Source of the DNA: Halostella salina
GTDB taxonomy: Archaea; Halobacteriota; Halobacteria; Halobacteriales; Natronoarchaeaceae
NCBI RefSeq assembly: GCF_003675855.1
Contig: NZ_RCIH01000004.1
Location: 1 to 64,000, forward strand
Reading direction: 5' to 3'
Length of the DNA: 64,000 nucleotides
Below the pieces are notes generated by a model that saw only the letters and a program-made list of their open reading frames with translations, was not told the origin of the DNA and did not search any database. This document shows positions 26,072 through 33,749 of the stretch, piece after piece (within the stretch, counting starts at the first letter, position 1; each line of letters begins with the position of its first letter). A program made the translations under genes and the position numbers.

Positions 26072-26896
26072 TCAGTCCGCCGAGATGGCGCAGGTCTCGG
26101 CGTACTCCACGTCGTGCACGGAGTCGATCGCCGGAGCGTCGCCACACACCGGGCAGTCGGGGTTCTTCCGGAGCGGTATCTCGTCGAAGCTCATCTCCAT
26201 CGCGTCGTACATCAGCACGCGCTCGTCGAGCGTCTCACCCTTGCCGAGGATCAGCTTGACCGTCTCGGTCGCCTGGATACAGCCGACCGTGCCGGGGAGC
26301 ACGCCGAGCACGCCGGTCGTCGCGCAGTCGGGGACCGTGCCCGCCGGCGGCGCTTCCGGGAACAGACAGCGGTAACACGGCGACTCCTCGTCGCCCGGGA
26401 ACGTCGTCACCTGCCCCTCGAACCGGAAGATCGCGCCGTGGGAGAACGGGACTCCCGCGAGCGTGCAGTGGTCGTTGATCAGGTAGCGCGTGGCGAAGTT
26501 GTCGCTGGCGTCGACGACGTAGTCGTACTCGCCGACCAGATCGGCGACGTTGTCGGCCGAGACGCGCGTCTCGTGGGGGACAGCGTCCACGTCGGGGTTC
26601 AGCGTCTCGACGAAGTCGACGGCGCTGTCGGCCTTCGGGCGGCCCACGTCGGCGTCGCCGTGAACGACCTGTCGCTGGAGGTTGCTCCGCTCGACGGCGT
26701 CGTCGTCGGCGATCCCGAGCCGGCCGACGCCGGCGGCCGCGAGGTACTGGATGACCGGCGACCCAAGCCCGCCGGCACCGACGACGAGCACAGACGCGTC
26801 GAGGAGCCGCTTCTGCCCCTCCGGGCCGACCTCGTCCATGATGACGTGCCGGGAGTAGCGGTCCAACTGCGTCGCGTCCAGGTTCAGGTCGGTCAT
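26072..26896 (-). CDS. ubaA: SAMP-activating E1-like enzyme UbaA (ThiF/MoeB/HesA family)
   Basis: This 274-residue adenylyltransferase has RYSRHVIMDEVGPEGQKRL at the start, the ATP-binding VVGAGGLGSPVIQYLAAAGVG, arginine finger region ERSNLQRQ, zinc Cys pairs CYRC and CPVC, and the candidate thioester Cys in VPDCATTGVLG. It adenylates the C-terminal Gly of ubiquitin-like SAMPs for protein conjugation, and for sulfur transfer to tRNA thiolation and molybdopterin synthesis. Neighbours are the JAMM desampylase and a rhodanese, fitting the pathway. Confidence 0.92.
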   Translation of the reverse strand: MTDLNLDATQLDRYSRHVIMDEVGPEGQKRLLDASVLVVGAGGLGSPVIQYLAAAGVGRLGIADDDAVERSNLQRQVVHGDADVGRPKADSAVDFVETLNPDVDAVPHETRVSADNVADLVGEYDYVVDASDNFATRYLINDHCTLAGVPFSHGAIFRFEGQVTTFPGDEESPCYRCLFPEAPPAGTVPDCATTGVLGVLPGTVGCIQATETVKLILGKGETLDERVLMYDAMEMSFDEIPLRKNPDCPVCGDAPAIDSVHDVEYAETCAISAD

Positions 26897-27015
26897 GGCC
26901 GGACGTTGCGGGCCGGTGGGGATAAACCGACCGACGAACCGGCGCGGACGCACCTGACGGCGTCGTCACCTCGGCAGCGAAGACGTTTAGCGGACGGGTT
27001 CCCTACCGTGGGGCG

Positions 27016-27336
27016 ATGGTCGAGGAGATCACCCCGGCGGAGCTGGAAGCGAAGCTGGCGGCGGACGAGGACGTGCAGGTCGTGGACATCCGCGAGGAGC
27101 GGGCGTTCGAGGCGGGCCACATCCCGGGCGCGGAGAACGTGCCGTTCCCGGAGTTCACGAGCGCCGTCGCCGAGCGCGACTGGGGCGACGAGGTCGTGCT
27201 CGCCTGCCCCATCGGGCAGAGTTCGGTGCAGGCGGGGCGGCTGCTGGAGTCCCACGAGGGGGTCGACGAGGGGACGACCGTTGCCTCGCTCGCCGGCGGG
27301 TACGACGAGTGGGACGGCGACCTCGAAGACGCCTGA
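27016..27336 (+). CDS. Single-domain rhodanese (sulfurtransferase)
   Basis: This 106-residue protein has DIREERAFEAGHIPGAENVP, the active loop CPIGQSS with catalytic C64, and the terminal LAGGYDEWDG. Such proteins carry persulfide sulfur; beside ubaA it may feed sulfur to SAMP thiocarboxylates, but that partnership is inferred only from position (starts 119 bases apart, divergent). Confidence 0.9.
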   Translation: MVEEITPAELEAKLAADEDVQVVDIREERAFEAGHIPGAENVPFPEFTSAVAERDWGDEVVLACPIGQSSVQAGRLLESHEGVDEGTTVASLAGGYDEWDGDLEDA

Positions 27337-27444
27337 TCCCGGCGGTTCTCTCACCTGCGTGTAGCGATCGTGAACCGGTTGTGAGTTGCGACGTAGCGGC
27401 GAAATCTGTTCGACCCTCACGATTTATTAGGCTGGTGTGTCATA

Positions 27445-27459
27445 CCATACCGTGTATGG
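27445..27459 (+). promoter_or_regulatory. Hairpin covering the start codon of the zinc-finger gene
   Basis: CCATAC-CGT-GTATGG: a 6-bp stem whose right arm contains the ATG at 27456. As RNA it could hide the start; as DNA it could be an operator. TTTATTAGG at about 27423 is the TATA-like box. Confidence 0.35.
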
Positions 27460-27641
27460 CATCAGCTCCCGACGACTCCGGCGACGACGTGTTCGACCAG
27501 TTTCTCTCGCAGCGGGGCCACGAGACGGAGCGAGTAGACTGGGAGACATCATATAACAAGAAGCAGTGTCCGGAGTGCGGCGGGGTCCACGACGACGCGG
27601 CGACGGAGTGTTCCGTCTGCGGGTGGGGTCCGGGGCAGTAA
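27456..27641 (+). CDS. Small zinc-finger protein (HVO_0416-like)
   Basis: This 61-residue protein has an acidic N-terminal helix (DDVFDQFLSQRGHETERVDW), then SYNKKQCPECGG and ECSVCGWGP, giving a C-x2-C ... C-x2-C zinc knuckle. It resembles small haloarchaeal zinc-finger proteins named after HVO_0416, from memory. Function unknown; such proteins are thought to act in protein or nucleic acid interactions. Confidence 0.82.
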   Translation: MASAPDDSGDDVFDQFLSQRGHETERVDWETSYNKKQCPECGGVHDDAATECSVCGWGPGQ

Positions 27642-27710
27642 CGCGACCGCGCGCGGTTCGCAGCCGCGGCCGGTCTGTGACTGCGGTCCGAACGCGTCGG
27701 ACGGCGATAC

Positions 27711-27719
27711 AATTATAAC
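27711..27719 (+). promoter_or_regulatory. TATA box of the second small zinc-finger gene
   Basis: AATTATAAC is centred about 26 bases before the ATG at 27741, the classic spacing for a leaderless haloarchaeal transcript. Confidence 0.65.
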
Positions 27720-27740
27720 GAATTATTTCTTCAGGTAGCG

Positions 27741-27911
27741 ATGGAGATAGAAATGCCGGAATGTCAGAACTGCGGGGCGTTCGTCACGGAAGCGTACGCA
27801 CGAGTGTTCACCCCGCGCGGCGTCGACGACCCCCGCGTCTGTCCGGACTGCAAGGACAAGATACGCGACGGCAGCGAGGTACGCGAGGCTCGGTCCCCGC
27901 GCAACACGTAG
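27741..27911 (+). CDS. Small zinc-binding protein (DUF7563-like)
   Basis: This 56-residue protein, short enough to be missed, reads MEIEMPECQNCGAFVTEAY, then ARVFTPRGVDDPRVCPDCKD and a basic tail. C-x2-C pairs (CQNC and CPDC) form one zinc site. The MPECQNCG...VCP.C.DKIRDG pattern matches a haloarchaeal family I recall as DUF7563; function unknown. ATG 27741 is favoured by the TATA box, although the ATG at 27753 (MPECQNC) is possible. Confidence 0.8.
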   Translation: MEIEMPECQNCGAFVTEAYARVFTPRGVDDPRVCPDCKDKIRDGSEVREARSPRNT

Positions 27912-27981
27912 CGCCCGGCGGTCTCCGCGGGCGAGGCAGAACCCACGGGGCTTATATTCGTCGGGGGCATGAACTGCGACA

Positions 27982-29820
27982 ATGAGTCAGAGCGACACGG
28001 CCGTGACCCGGCTGTTCGGCGGTCCGGGAAGCGGGAAAACGACTGCCCTCCTCGACCGTGTCGAGGGCATTCTGGAGGACGATGACGTCGGGATGCGTGA
28101 CGTGCTCGTCGTCTCCTACACGCGTGCCGCCGCCGCGGAGGTCCGCGAGCGGCTGGCCGAACGGCTCGACGCGAACCCCCGGTCGCTGAAGGGGAACGTC
28201 TGTACGATGCACGCGAAGGCGTACGAACTGCTCGACCTCTCCCGGAGCGACGTGGTCGGCGAGGACGACAAACAGGAGTTCTGCGAGGAGTACGGCGTCG
28301 AGTTCGAGGACGAGTACGGCGGTGCCGGCCGCCGCACCGCCCGCTCGACCACGATCGGCAACAAGATCATCGCCACGAGCCAGTGGCTCCAGCGGACGAA
28401 CCGCGACGTGGCCGACTGGTACGACGTGCCGTTCCAGTGGGACGACGAGACGGTGCGCCTGCCGCCGGAGGTCGACGACCGCGCCCAGGAGGGCAACAAG
28501 TACACGCCGACCTGGCCCAGCGACGACGACCGGATCGACGTGCCCGAGACGATCCGTGCCTGGCGGTCGTACAAGGGCGAGCACGACCTGGTCGGCTTCG
28601 CGGACATGCTCGAACGCGTCCAGCAGCGCTCGCTCCAGCCGAGCGTCGACTACCTCGTCATCGACGAGTTCCAGGACATCACCCAGCTCCAGTACGAGGT
28701 GTACGAGGAGTGGAAACCCCACTTAGAGCGCGTGCTCATCGCGGGCGACGACGACCAGGTCGTGTACGCCTGGCAGGGTGCCGACCCGCAGCTCCTGCTG
28801 GAGGAGGGCGGCGAGGACGTGATACTGGACACCTCCTACCGCCTCCCCTCGAAGATCCTCCACACCGTCCAGCAGGAGGTCGGCCACATCGAACAGCGCC
28901 AGGAGAAGAACCTCTCGCCCCGGACCGAGGGCGGCACCGTCGAGGCCGTCGAGAGCCCGTCGATGCTCGACCTCGTCCGGAACGTCCGCCGGACGATAAA
29001 CACCGACGACGGGTCGATCATGCTGCTGTTCCGGGCGCGCTACCAGATGTTCCGGTTCATCGACGAGTTCATCACCGAGGGCGTCCCGTTCCAGTGTCTC
29101 ACCGACCAGCGGATGTGGACCGACCGGCTGGACCAGTACGTCACCGCCGTCGAGCGGATCGACGAGGGGAAGGACGTGACCGGACTGCAGGCCCGCCGGC
29201 TCGCGGACATGCTGCAGGAGTCGGCGTTCGGCACGAACGACCGCGACGACCTGTTCGACCACATCGACGAGCGCGAGGAGGCGGCCGACACCGACGACCT
29301 CGCGGAGATCATCATCGACTCCGAGGTGGTGAGCGACCACGTGCCGTTCATGCCCGGCCCGGCCTCGGCCTCGGACATGGTCCGGAAGGTCACCAGCTTC
29401 CAGACGAAAAGCATGCAGGCGTACTTCGCGTCCGGCGAGTACCGCGACATGGACCGGGACCGCCTCCGCGTCGGCACCATCCACAGCGCGAAGGGCCGCG
29501 AGGCCGACCACGTGTTCGTCGGCACCGACCTCACCGAGAAGGTCGTCGAGCAGATGGCCGCGACCGTCGACGACCCGACCGACGTGCCGGGCTGCGAGGA
29601 GTTCACCAAGACGACCAGCCCCGTCCCGACGCTGACCGACAACGAGCGCCGCGTCTTCTACGTCGGGATGAGCCGCGCCCGCGAGCGCCTCGTCCTTCTG
29701 GAGAACCTCGTCGACGGCGCGCCGACGCTCCCGGTCGACGTGTTGCTCCACAACGAGCCGACCGAAACCGACATCGAGGAACTCATCGACGAAGCCAAGG
29801 AGCCCCTAGAGGCGAAGTAG
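27982..29820 (+). CDS. UvrD/Rep-family superfamily 1A DNA helicase
   Basis: This 612-residue protein has motif I GGPGSGKTTALLDRV near the N-terminus, Ia VVSYTRAAAAEV, II DEFQDITQLQ, III AGDDDQVVYAWQGA, IV-like LFRARYQMFRF, V VGTIHSAKGREADHVFVG and VI VFYVGMSRARERLVL. It is compact, without nuclease domain. It probably acts in repair or recombination; not the RecB-type. It lies 3 bases before the M24-like gene, so they are likely cotranscribed. Confidence 0.92.
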   Translation: MSQSDTAVTRLFGGPGSGKTTALLDRVEGILEDDDVGMRDVLVVSYTRAAAAEVRERLAERLDANPRSLKGNVCTMHAKAYELLDLSRSDVVGEDDKQEFCEEYGVEFEDEYGGAGRRTARSTTIGNKIIATSQWLQRTNRDVADWYDVPFQWDDETVRLPPEVDDRAQEGNKYTPTWPSDDDRIDVPETIRAWRSYKGEHDLVGFADMLERVQQRSLQPSVDYLVIDEFQDITQLQYEVYEEWKPHLERVLIAGDDDQVVYAWQGADPQLLLEEGGEDVILDTSYRLPSKILHTVQQEVGHIEQRQEKNLSPRTEGGTVEAVESPSMLDLVRNVRRTINTDDGSIMLLFRARYQMFRFIDEFITEGVPFQCLTDQRMWTDRLDQYVTAVERIDEGKDVTGLQARRLADMLQESAFGTNDRDDLFDHIDEREEAADTDDLAEIIIDSEVVSDHVPFMPGPASASDMVRKVTSFQTKSMQAYFASGEYRDMDRDRLRVGTIHSAKGREADHVFVGTDLTEKVVEQMAATVDDPTDVPGCEEFTKTTSPVPTLTDNERRVFYVGMSRARERLVLLENLVDGAPTLPVDVLLHNEPTETDIEELIDEAKEPLEAK

Positions 29821-29823
29821 CCG

Positions 29824-30921
29824 ATGGCTCCGCTCGACACCGCCGTCCTCACGGCGGCTGTCGACGAGCGCGACGCCGCCGCGTTCCTCCACGCCGGTAT
29901 CGCCGCCGAGCCGACGCTCCGCTACTGTACCGGCACGCTCCCCGACTGCGAGGCAGCGTACGTGTACGCGGACGGCGAGGCGACGGTGTTCCTCCCGACG
30001 GCGGTGGCGAACTCCCCGGCGTTCGACGCGATGGTGACGGACGCGACGGTCCGAACGACTGACGGCCCCGTCGCGGAGCGGGCGGTCGCCGCCCTCCGTG
30101 ACCGGGGCGTCTCGGGGACGGTGTTGACGCCGCGCCACGTCCCCCACGACGCCGCGCTGTACGCCGAGCGCGCGGGCTACGAGGTGGCGTCGACCGACGC
30201 CGTCGAGCGCGCCCGGGCGGTCAAAACCCCGGCCGAGCGCGACCGGATCGCCACCGCGGGGGCCGCCGCCGAGGCGGGCGTCGAGCGCGCACGCGAACTC
30301 CTTGGGGTGGCGCGGGTCGTGGACGGCCGCCTGCGGTACGACGGGGAGCCGGTGACGCCGCGCCGCCTCCGGGGGGTCGTCGACGACGCGATCCGTGCCG
30401 GCGGCGCGTCCCCCGCGAACGCCACGCGCATCTCGGTCGCCGGGGACCGTCGAACCGCCGACGACCCGGTCGAAGCCGGCCGGACGGTCGTCGTCCGCGT
30501 CGCGCCGCGGGAGCCGAGCGGCTACCGCGCCGCGCTGACCCGGACGGTCGTCGTCGAGGGCGAGGGCGGGTGGGAGCGCCGCGCCCAGCTCGCCGTCGAG
30601 CGGGCGCTCGACTCGGCGCTGCGCGAACTGGAAGCCGGCGTCCCGGCGTCGACGGTCCGCGAGGAGGTCATGATCGAGTGTGGCGCGTACGGCTTCGCCG
30701 ACGACGCGCTCCCGGCGAGCGCGGGCCACGGCGTCGGGCTCGCGGCACGGGAACGCCCGGACCTGACTACGGACGCGTCGCTGTCGGCGGGAACCGTGCT
30801 GGCGATAACGCCGTCCGTGACCGACCCGTCGGGCGGCGAGGTGGCCCTTTCGGATCTGGTCGCCGTCACCGAGGACGGGTACGAGCCGCTGGCGACTGCC
30901 GAGCGGTCGCTGGAGCCGTAG
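29824..30921 (+). CDS. M24-fold (Xaa-Pro peptidase-like) protein, metal ligands mostly lost
   Basis: This 365-residue protein has creatinase-like N-domain (1-130) and pita-bread C-domain (135-350). It keeps the H302 region GHGVGLAARERP, but the two metal Asp of the DxGx...D motif are replaced (VVVRVAPREPSGYRAALTRT), and both Glu ligands are missing (AITPSV where IEPG is usual; ALSDLV where the second Glu sits). Four of five ligands are thus absent and peptidase activity is unlikely. Perhaps a regulatory or scaffold protein. Four-base spacing after the helicase gene suggests an operon. Confidence 0.82.
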   Translation: MAPLDTAVLTAAVDERDAAAFLHAGIAAEPTLRYCTGTLPDCEAAYVYADGEATVFLPTAVANSPAFDAMVTDATVRTTDGPVAERAVAALRDRGVSGTVLTPRHVPHDAALYAERAGYEVASTDAVERARAVKTPAERDRIATAGAAAEAGVERARELLGVARVVDGRLRYDGEPVTPRRLRGVVDDAIRAGGASPANATRISVAGDRRTADDPVEAGRTVVVRVAPREPSGYRAALTRTVVVEGEGGWERRAQLAVERALDSALRELEAGVPASTVREEVMIECGAYGFADDALPASAGHGVGLAARERPDLTTDASLSAGTVLAITPSVTDPSGGEVALSDLVAVTEDGYEPLATAERSLEP

Positions 30922-30927
30922 CCGGAT

Positions 30928-31164
30928 CTACTCCTCGTCGTCTTTCGCGACCGTCCCGGCGACGCGTTCGGCCGCCTCGGCCGGCAGGTCGCCGGGCGTC
31001 GTCAGGTACTCCTCGGCGGCCACCATGAGGACTGCGATGGCGAGAAACGCCGCGCCGAGCGCCGTCCGACCCGACAGCAGGAAGTCGGCACCGACGTAGA
31101 CGACGGGGATCGCGAAGACGAGCGTCGCGCCCAGCTGGAGCGTGCCGATGATGCCGCGACTCAT
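30928..31164 (-). CDS. Small membrane protein (DUF7533-like)
   Basis: This 78-residue protein starts MSRGIIGTLQLGATLVFAIP, has two helices (about 5-25 and 33-50) and then AEEYLTTPGDLPAEAAERV and an acidic tail. The RGIIGT start and EEYLTTPGD motif fit a conserved haloarchaeal family, recalled as DUF7533; function unknown. It converges on the M24-like gene with six bases between stops. Confidence 0.72.
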   Translation of the reverse strand: MSRGIIGTLQLGATLVFAIPVVYVGADFLLSGRTALGAAFLAIAVLMVAAEEYLTTPGDLPAEAAERVAGTVAKDDEE

Positions 31165-31268
31165 TCGCCCGGTCGTACTCCCCGGACGGGCAAAAGTCCG
31201 TCCGTCCGCGTCGAAGAGGCTCCGTCCGAGTCGGGAGGGTTTTGCCCTGGCGGCACCGACTGTCCGCC

Positions 31269-31865
31269 ATGTTCACCGGCATCGTCGAGGGGACGGGTGA
31301 GGTGCTGGCCACGGAGCCGACCGAAGACGGACTGCGCCTCCGGATCGGCACCGGGTTCGAGACGCTGGCACACGGACAGAGCGTCAGCGTCAGCGGGGCC
31401 TGCCTCACCGTCGAGGAACACGGCGACGGGGCAGACGGCCAGTGGTTCGAGACGTTCCTCGCGGCGGAGACGCGGGCAAAGACCCATCTCGGTGCGCTGG
31501 CGGCGGGCGACCGCGTCAATCTGGAGCGCGCGCTCCGGGCGGACGACCGGCTCGACGGCCACTTCGTGCAGGGCCACGTCGACACGACGACAGAGGTCGT
31601 CGACGTGCGCGAGGTCGGCGAGGACTGGGAGTTCGAGTTCGCGTTACCCGAGGACCACGGCCGGTACGTCGTCGACAAGGGGTCGGTGACGGTCGACGGG
31701 ATCAGCCTCACCGTCGCCGAGCGCGGCCCGGAGACGTTCACGGTCGCCGTCGTCCCGACGACGTACGACCTGACGACGCTGTCCGAGAAGGTCCCGGGTG
31801 ACCCCGTCAACGTCGAGGTGGACGTGATCGCGAAGTACGCCGAGCAGCTGGTCGACGGGTACTGA
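31269..31865 (+). CDS. ribE: Riboflavin synthase, bacterial-type alpha chain
   Basis: This 198-residue protein has two lumazine-binding repeats, each with a beta barrel: MFTGIVEGTGEV and SVSGACLTVEE in the first, GHFVQGHVDTT and VDGISLTVAERG in the second. It converts two dimethylribityl-lumazines to riboflavin. The barrel-opening MFTGIVEG fixes the start at 31269. This is the bacterial type, not the archaeal RibC found in methanogens, as is usual in haloarchaea. Confidence 0.95.
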   Translation: MFTGIVEGTGEVLATEPTEDGLRLRIGTGFETLAHGQSVSVSGACLTVEEHGDGADGQWFETFLAAETRAKTHLGALAAGDRVNLERALRADDRLDGHFVQGHVDTTTEVVDVREVGEDWEFEFALPEDHGRYVVDKGSVTVDGISLTVAERGPETFTVAVVPTTYDLTTLSEKVPGDPVNVEVDVIAKYAEQLVDGY

Positions 31866-31892
31866 CCCGGGCCCGACGGGCGAGGGACCGAC

Positions 31893-32897
31893 TCAGTCCC
31901 GGATCGACCCGTCGAACTCCGCGCGCTCGGGCGACGCGTCGGCGTCCTGCTCGGCCCCCGCGTCGAACGCCTCGTAGGCGGCGCGGTAGCGGTCGATCTT
32001 CCGGTAGAGGTAGTAGCCGGCCGCGCCGACGTAGAGGACGACGTACGCGACGAACGAGAGCCCCATCGAGAGGTCGGTCGCGTCGGCGATGATGCCCGGC
32101 GCGACGCCGACCGACGCGTTGTACGTGGCGTGGACGAACGCCGCGATCAGGATCCCCTTCACGACGATCGGCCCGGCCTGCTCGCGGTTGAACTTCGCCA
32201 GCCCGAGGTAGTAACCGGCGATGCCGGAGTAGACGACGTGGCCCGGTCCCGCCAGCGCCCTGACGAACGCGATGCTGAACACGCCGCCCTCCGCGAACCG
32301 GGCGATGTACAGCGCGTTCTCGATGGTGGCGAAGCCGAGGCCGGCGGCCGCCCCGTACACCGCGCCGTCGACGACGGAGTCGAAGCGGTCGCTCCGGTAC
32401 GGGTGGAGCCGGACCGCGAGCAGCTTCACCGTCTCCTCGACGGGCCCGACGACGAGGTAGAAAAACAGGACGCTACCCACGCCGAACGTCCCGAACTGGA
32501 CCGCCTGCAGGATGCTCCCGAAGTCGTTCAGGACCCCGGCGAAGCCGGCAAAGAGAACGCCGAGCACGAACGTCCCGAGCAGCAGTCCGACCGGTTCCTC
32601 GCTCGTCACGTCTATCCGCCGGAAGTACGCCGCGAGCAGCAGCGCCGGGACCGCCGACAGCAACACGAACCCCCAGACTGCCGGGTCCCGAACGTCCCCG
32701 AGCGCGCCGACTGCGACCAGCGCGATCAGCAACACCACGCCCAGCAGTATCAGTAGCCAGCGGCCGATGGGCCGGAGGCTCCCGTACACCGATACGGCGA
32801 GTCTGTCGACGGCCGTCCGCGGCTCCCAGCTTGCGATGTCGTACAGGTCCTGCGAACCGTCCGACGCGCGCTCGACCGGGTCGCGACCGGGTGGCAT
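31893..32897 (-). CDS. PrsW family intramembrane protease
   Basis: This 334-residue protein has eight or so helices. Conserved motifs GPVEETVKLLAVRL (Glu-Glu), FATIENALYIARF (Glu), GPGHVVYSGIAGYY (His) and FVHATYNASV (His) are the glutamic/metal-type active residues of PrsW, the protease that cuts anti-sigma factor RsiW in Bacillus. Archaea lack that target, so the substrate is unknown. N-terminal 40 residues are cytoplasmic. Confidence 0.88.
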   Translation of the reverse strand: MPPGRDPVERASDGSQDLYDIASWEPRTAVDRLAVSVYGSLRPIGRWLLILLGVVLLIALVAVGALGDVRDPAVWGFVLLSAVPALLLAAYFRRIDVTSEEPVGLLLGTFVLGVLFAGFAGVLNDFGSILQAVQFGTFGVGSVLFFYLVVGPVEETVKLLAVRLHPYRSDRFDSVVDGAVYGAAAGLGFATIENALYIARFAEGGVFSIAFVRALAGPGHVVYSGIAGYYLGLAKFNREQAGPIVVKGILIAAFVHATYNASVGVAPGIIADATDLSMGLSFVAYVVLYVGAAGYYLYRKIDRYRAAYEAFDAGAEQDADASPERAEFDGSIRD

Positions 32898-32936
32898 GCC
32901 CCGACGTACAACCGGAGGCCGTGTAACGTTTTGCCC

Positions 32937-32985
32937 CTTATATAATACGAATGTAATAATATACCATAATCTGTTTTAGGGTGGG
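32937..32985. promoter_or_regulatory. AT-rich promoter region with several TATA-like boxes
   Basis: TTATATAATACG, ATGTAATAATATACC and CCATAATCTG lie close together in an otherwise G+C-rich sequence, between the divergent PrsW gene and a small forward frame. More than one start point is likely. Confidence 0.55.
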
Positions 32986-33018
32986 GTTTAACAACGACGA
33001 TTCCGCAGAACCGGTACC

Positions 33019-33216
33019 ATGTTTAGCAATAGTAGGGGGATCCACTACACGTCGCCGCCGACAGCGGACGACGAGGACACAGCCGACGAGACGGCACGAA
33101 GCGACCGAGCCGACGAGCCGACCGACGCACCGACCGCCGACACCGCCCCGACTGCCGACACCGCCGTGACCGAGGCGGACGCGAACTGGACGGGCGACGT
33201 CCCCGCCGACGACTGA
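33019..33216 (+). CDS. Possible acidic low-complexity small protein
   Basis: This 65-residue frame begins MFSNSRGIHYTSPP and continues as Asp/Thr/Ala-rich low complexity (TADDEDTADET, TDAPTADTAPTADTAV), ending NWTGDVPADD. ATG lies 34-80 bases after the AT-rich promoter patch. The low-complexity, T/A/D repeats and no recognised family make it uncertain, but composition is typical of haloarchaeal disordered acidic proteins. Confidence 0.45.
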   Translation: MFSNSRGIHYTSPPTADDEDTADETARSDRADEPTDAPTADTAPTADTAVTEADANWTGDVPADD

Positions 33217-33340
33217 CACTTCGACCGTACGACCCAGCCGATAGCAGGACGCGGAGCGACGGCTGTAGCCAGCAGCTGGTTCCCGCCCGTCGTCGGCCAG
33301 CGCGCCGGACCGGTCCGCCGGTCGGGTCGCGTTCCGGACG

Positions 33341-33350
33341 GTTCAAATCC
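33341..33350 (+). promoter_or_regulatory. TATA-like box upstream of the DUF7532-like gene
   Basis: GTTCAAATCC is centred about 27 bases before the ATG at 33372. It resembles a tRNA T-arm by chance but no tRNA can be folded around it. Confidence 0.4.
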
Positions 33351-33371
33351 CTCGCCCGCCAACGCCGCGAT

Positions 33372-33749
33372 ATGCATTTCGACCAGCGAACGCAGCGGGC
33401 GCTCCGCGACGCCGGCCTCGACGACACGGCGCTCGCGGCCGCCTCGGAGGCGGTCGTCGACGCGACGCGCGAGGCCGCCGCCGACCTGGAGGCGTTCTTC
33501 GAGGACCGCGGGACGGTCTACTCCGACATGGAGATGGCCCACTCCGCGAGCGACTACCCCGAGCACGCCGTCGACTACCTCGACCTGACGACACACGCCG
33601 ACGAACTGCGCGGCTGGCTCCGCTTCGACTCCTGGGGTGTCTACGTCGAGGACGGCCGCGTGCTGGACGACGGGCTCGTCGAACTGACGCTCGGGCCGAC
33701 GGTCCACGACCGGGTTCGCTTCGCGGACTCGCGCGACCGCCTGCGATGA
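33372..33749 (+). CDS. Conserved haloarchaeal protein (DUF7532-like)
   Basis: This 125-residue protein is N-terminally helical (MHFDQRTQRALRDAGLDD, acidic helix to residue 45), then EMAHSASDYPEHAVDYLDL and a beta-rich tail (GWLRFDSWGVYVEDG). It overlaps the FAU-1 gene by ATGA (33746-33749), suggesting function with RNA processing. Family name from memory; function unknown. Confidence 0.75.
   Translation: MHFDQRTQRALRDAGLDDTALAAASEAVVDATREAAADLEAFFEDRGTVYSDMEMAHSASDYPEHAVDYLDLTTHADELRGWLRFDSWGVYVEDGRVLDDGLVELTLGPTVHDRVRFADSRDRLR

Noticed and set aside
33335-33360. Sequence GGTTCAAATCC resembling a tRNA T-arm
   Set aside because: The stem has a mismatch and no acceptor, D or anticodon arm can be placed upstream; it fits a TATA-like promoter of the 33372 gene.
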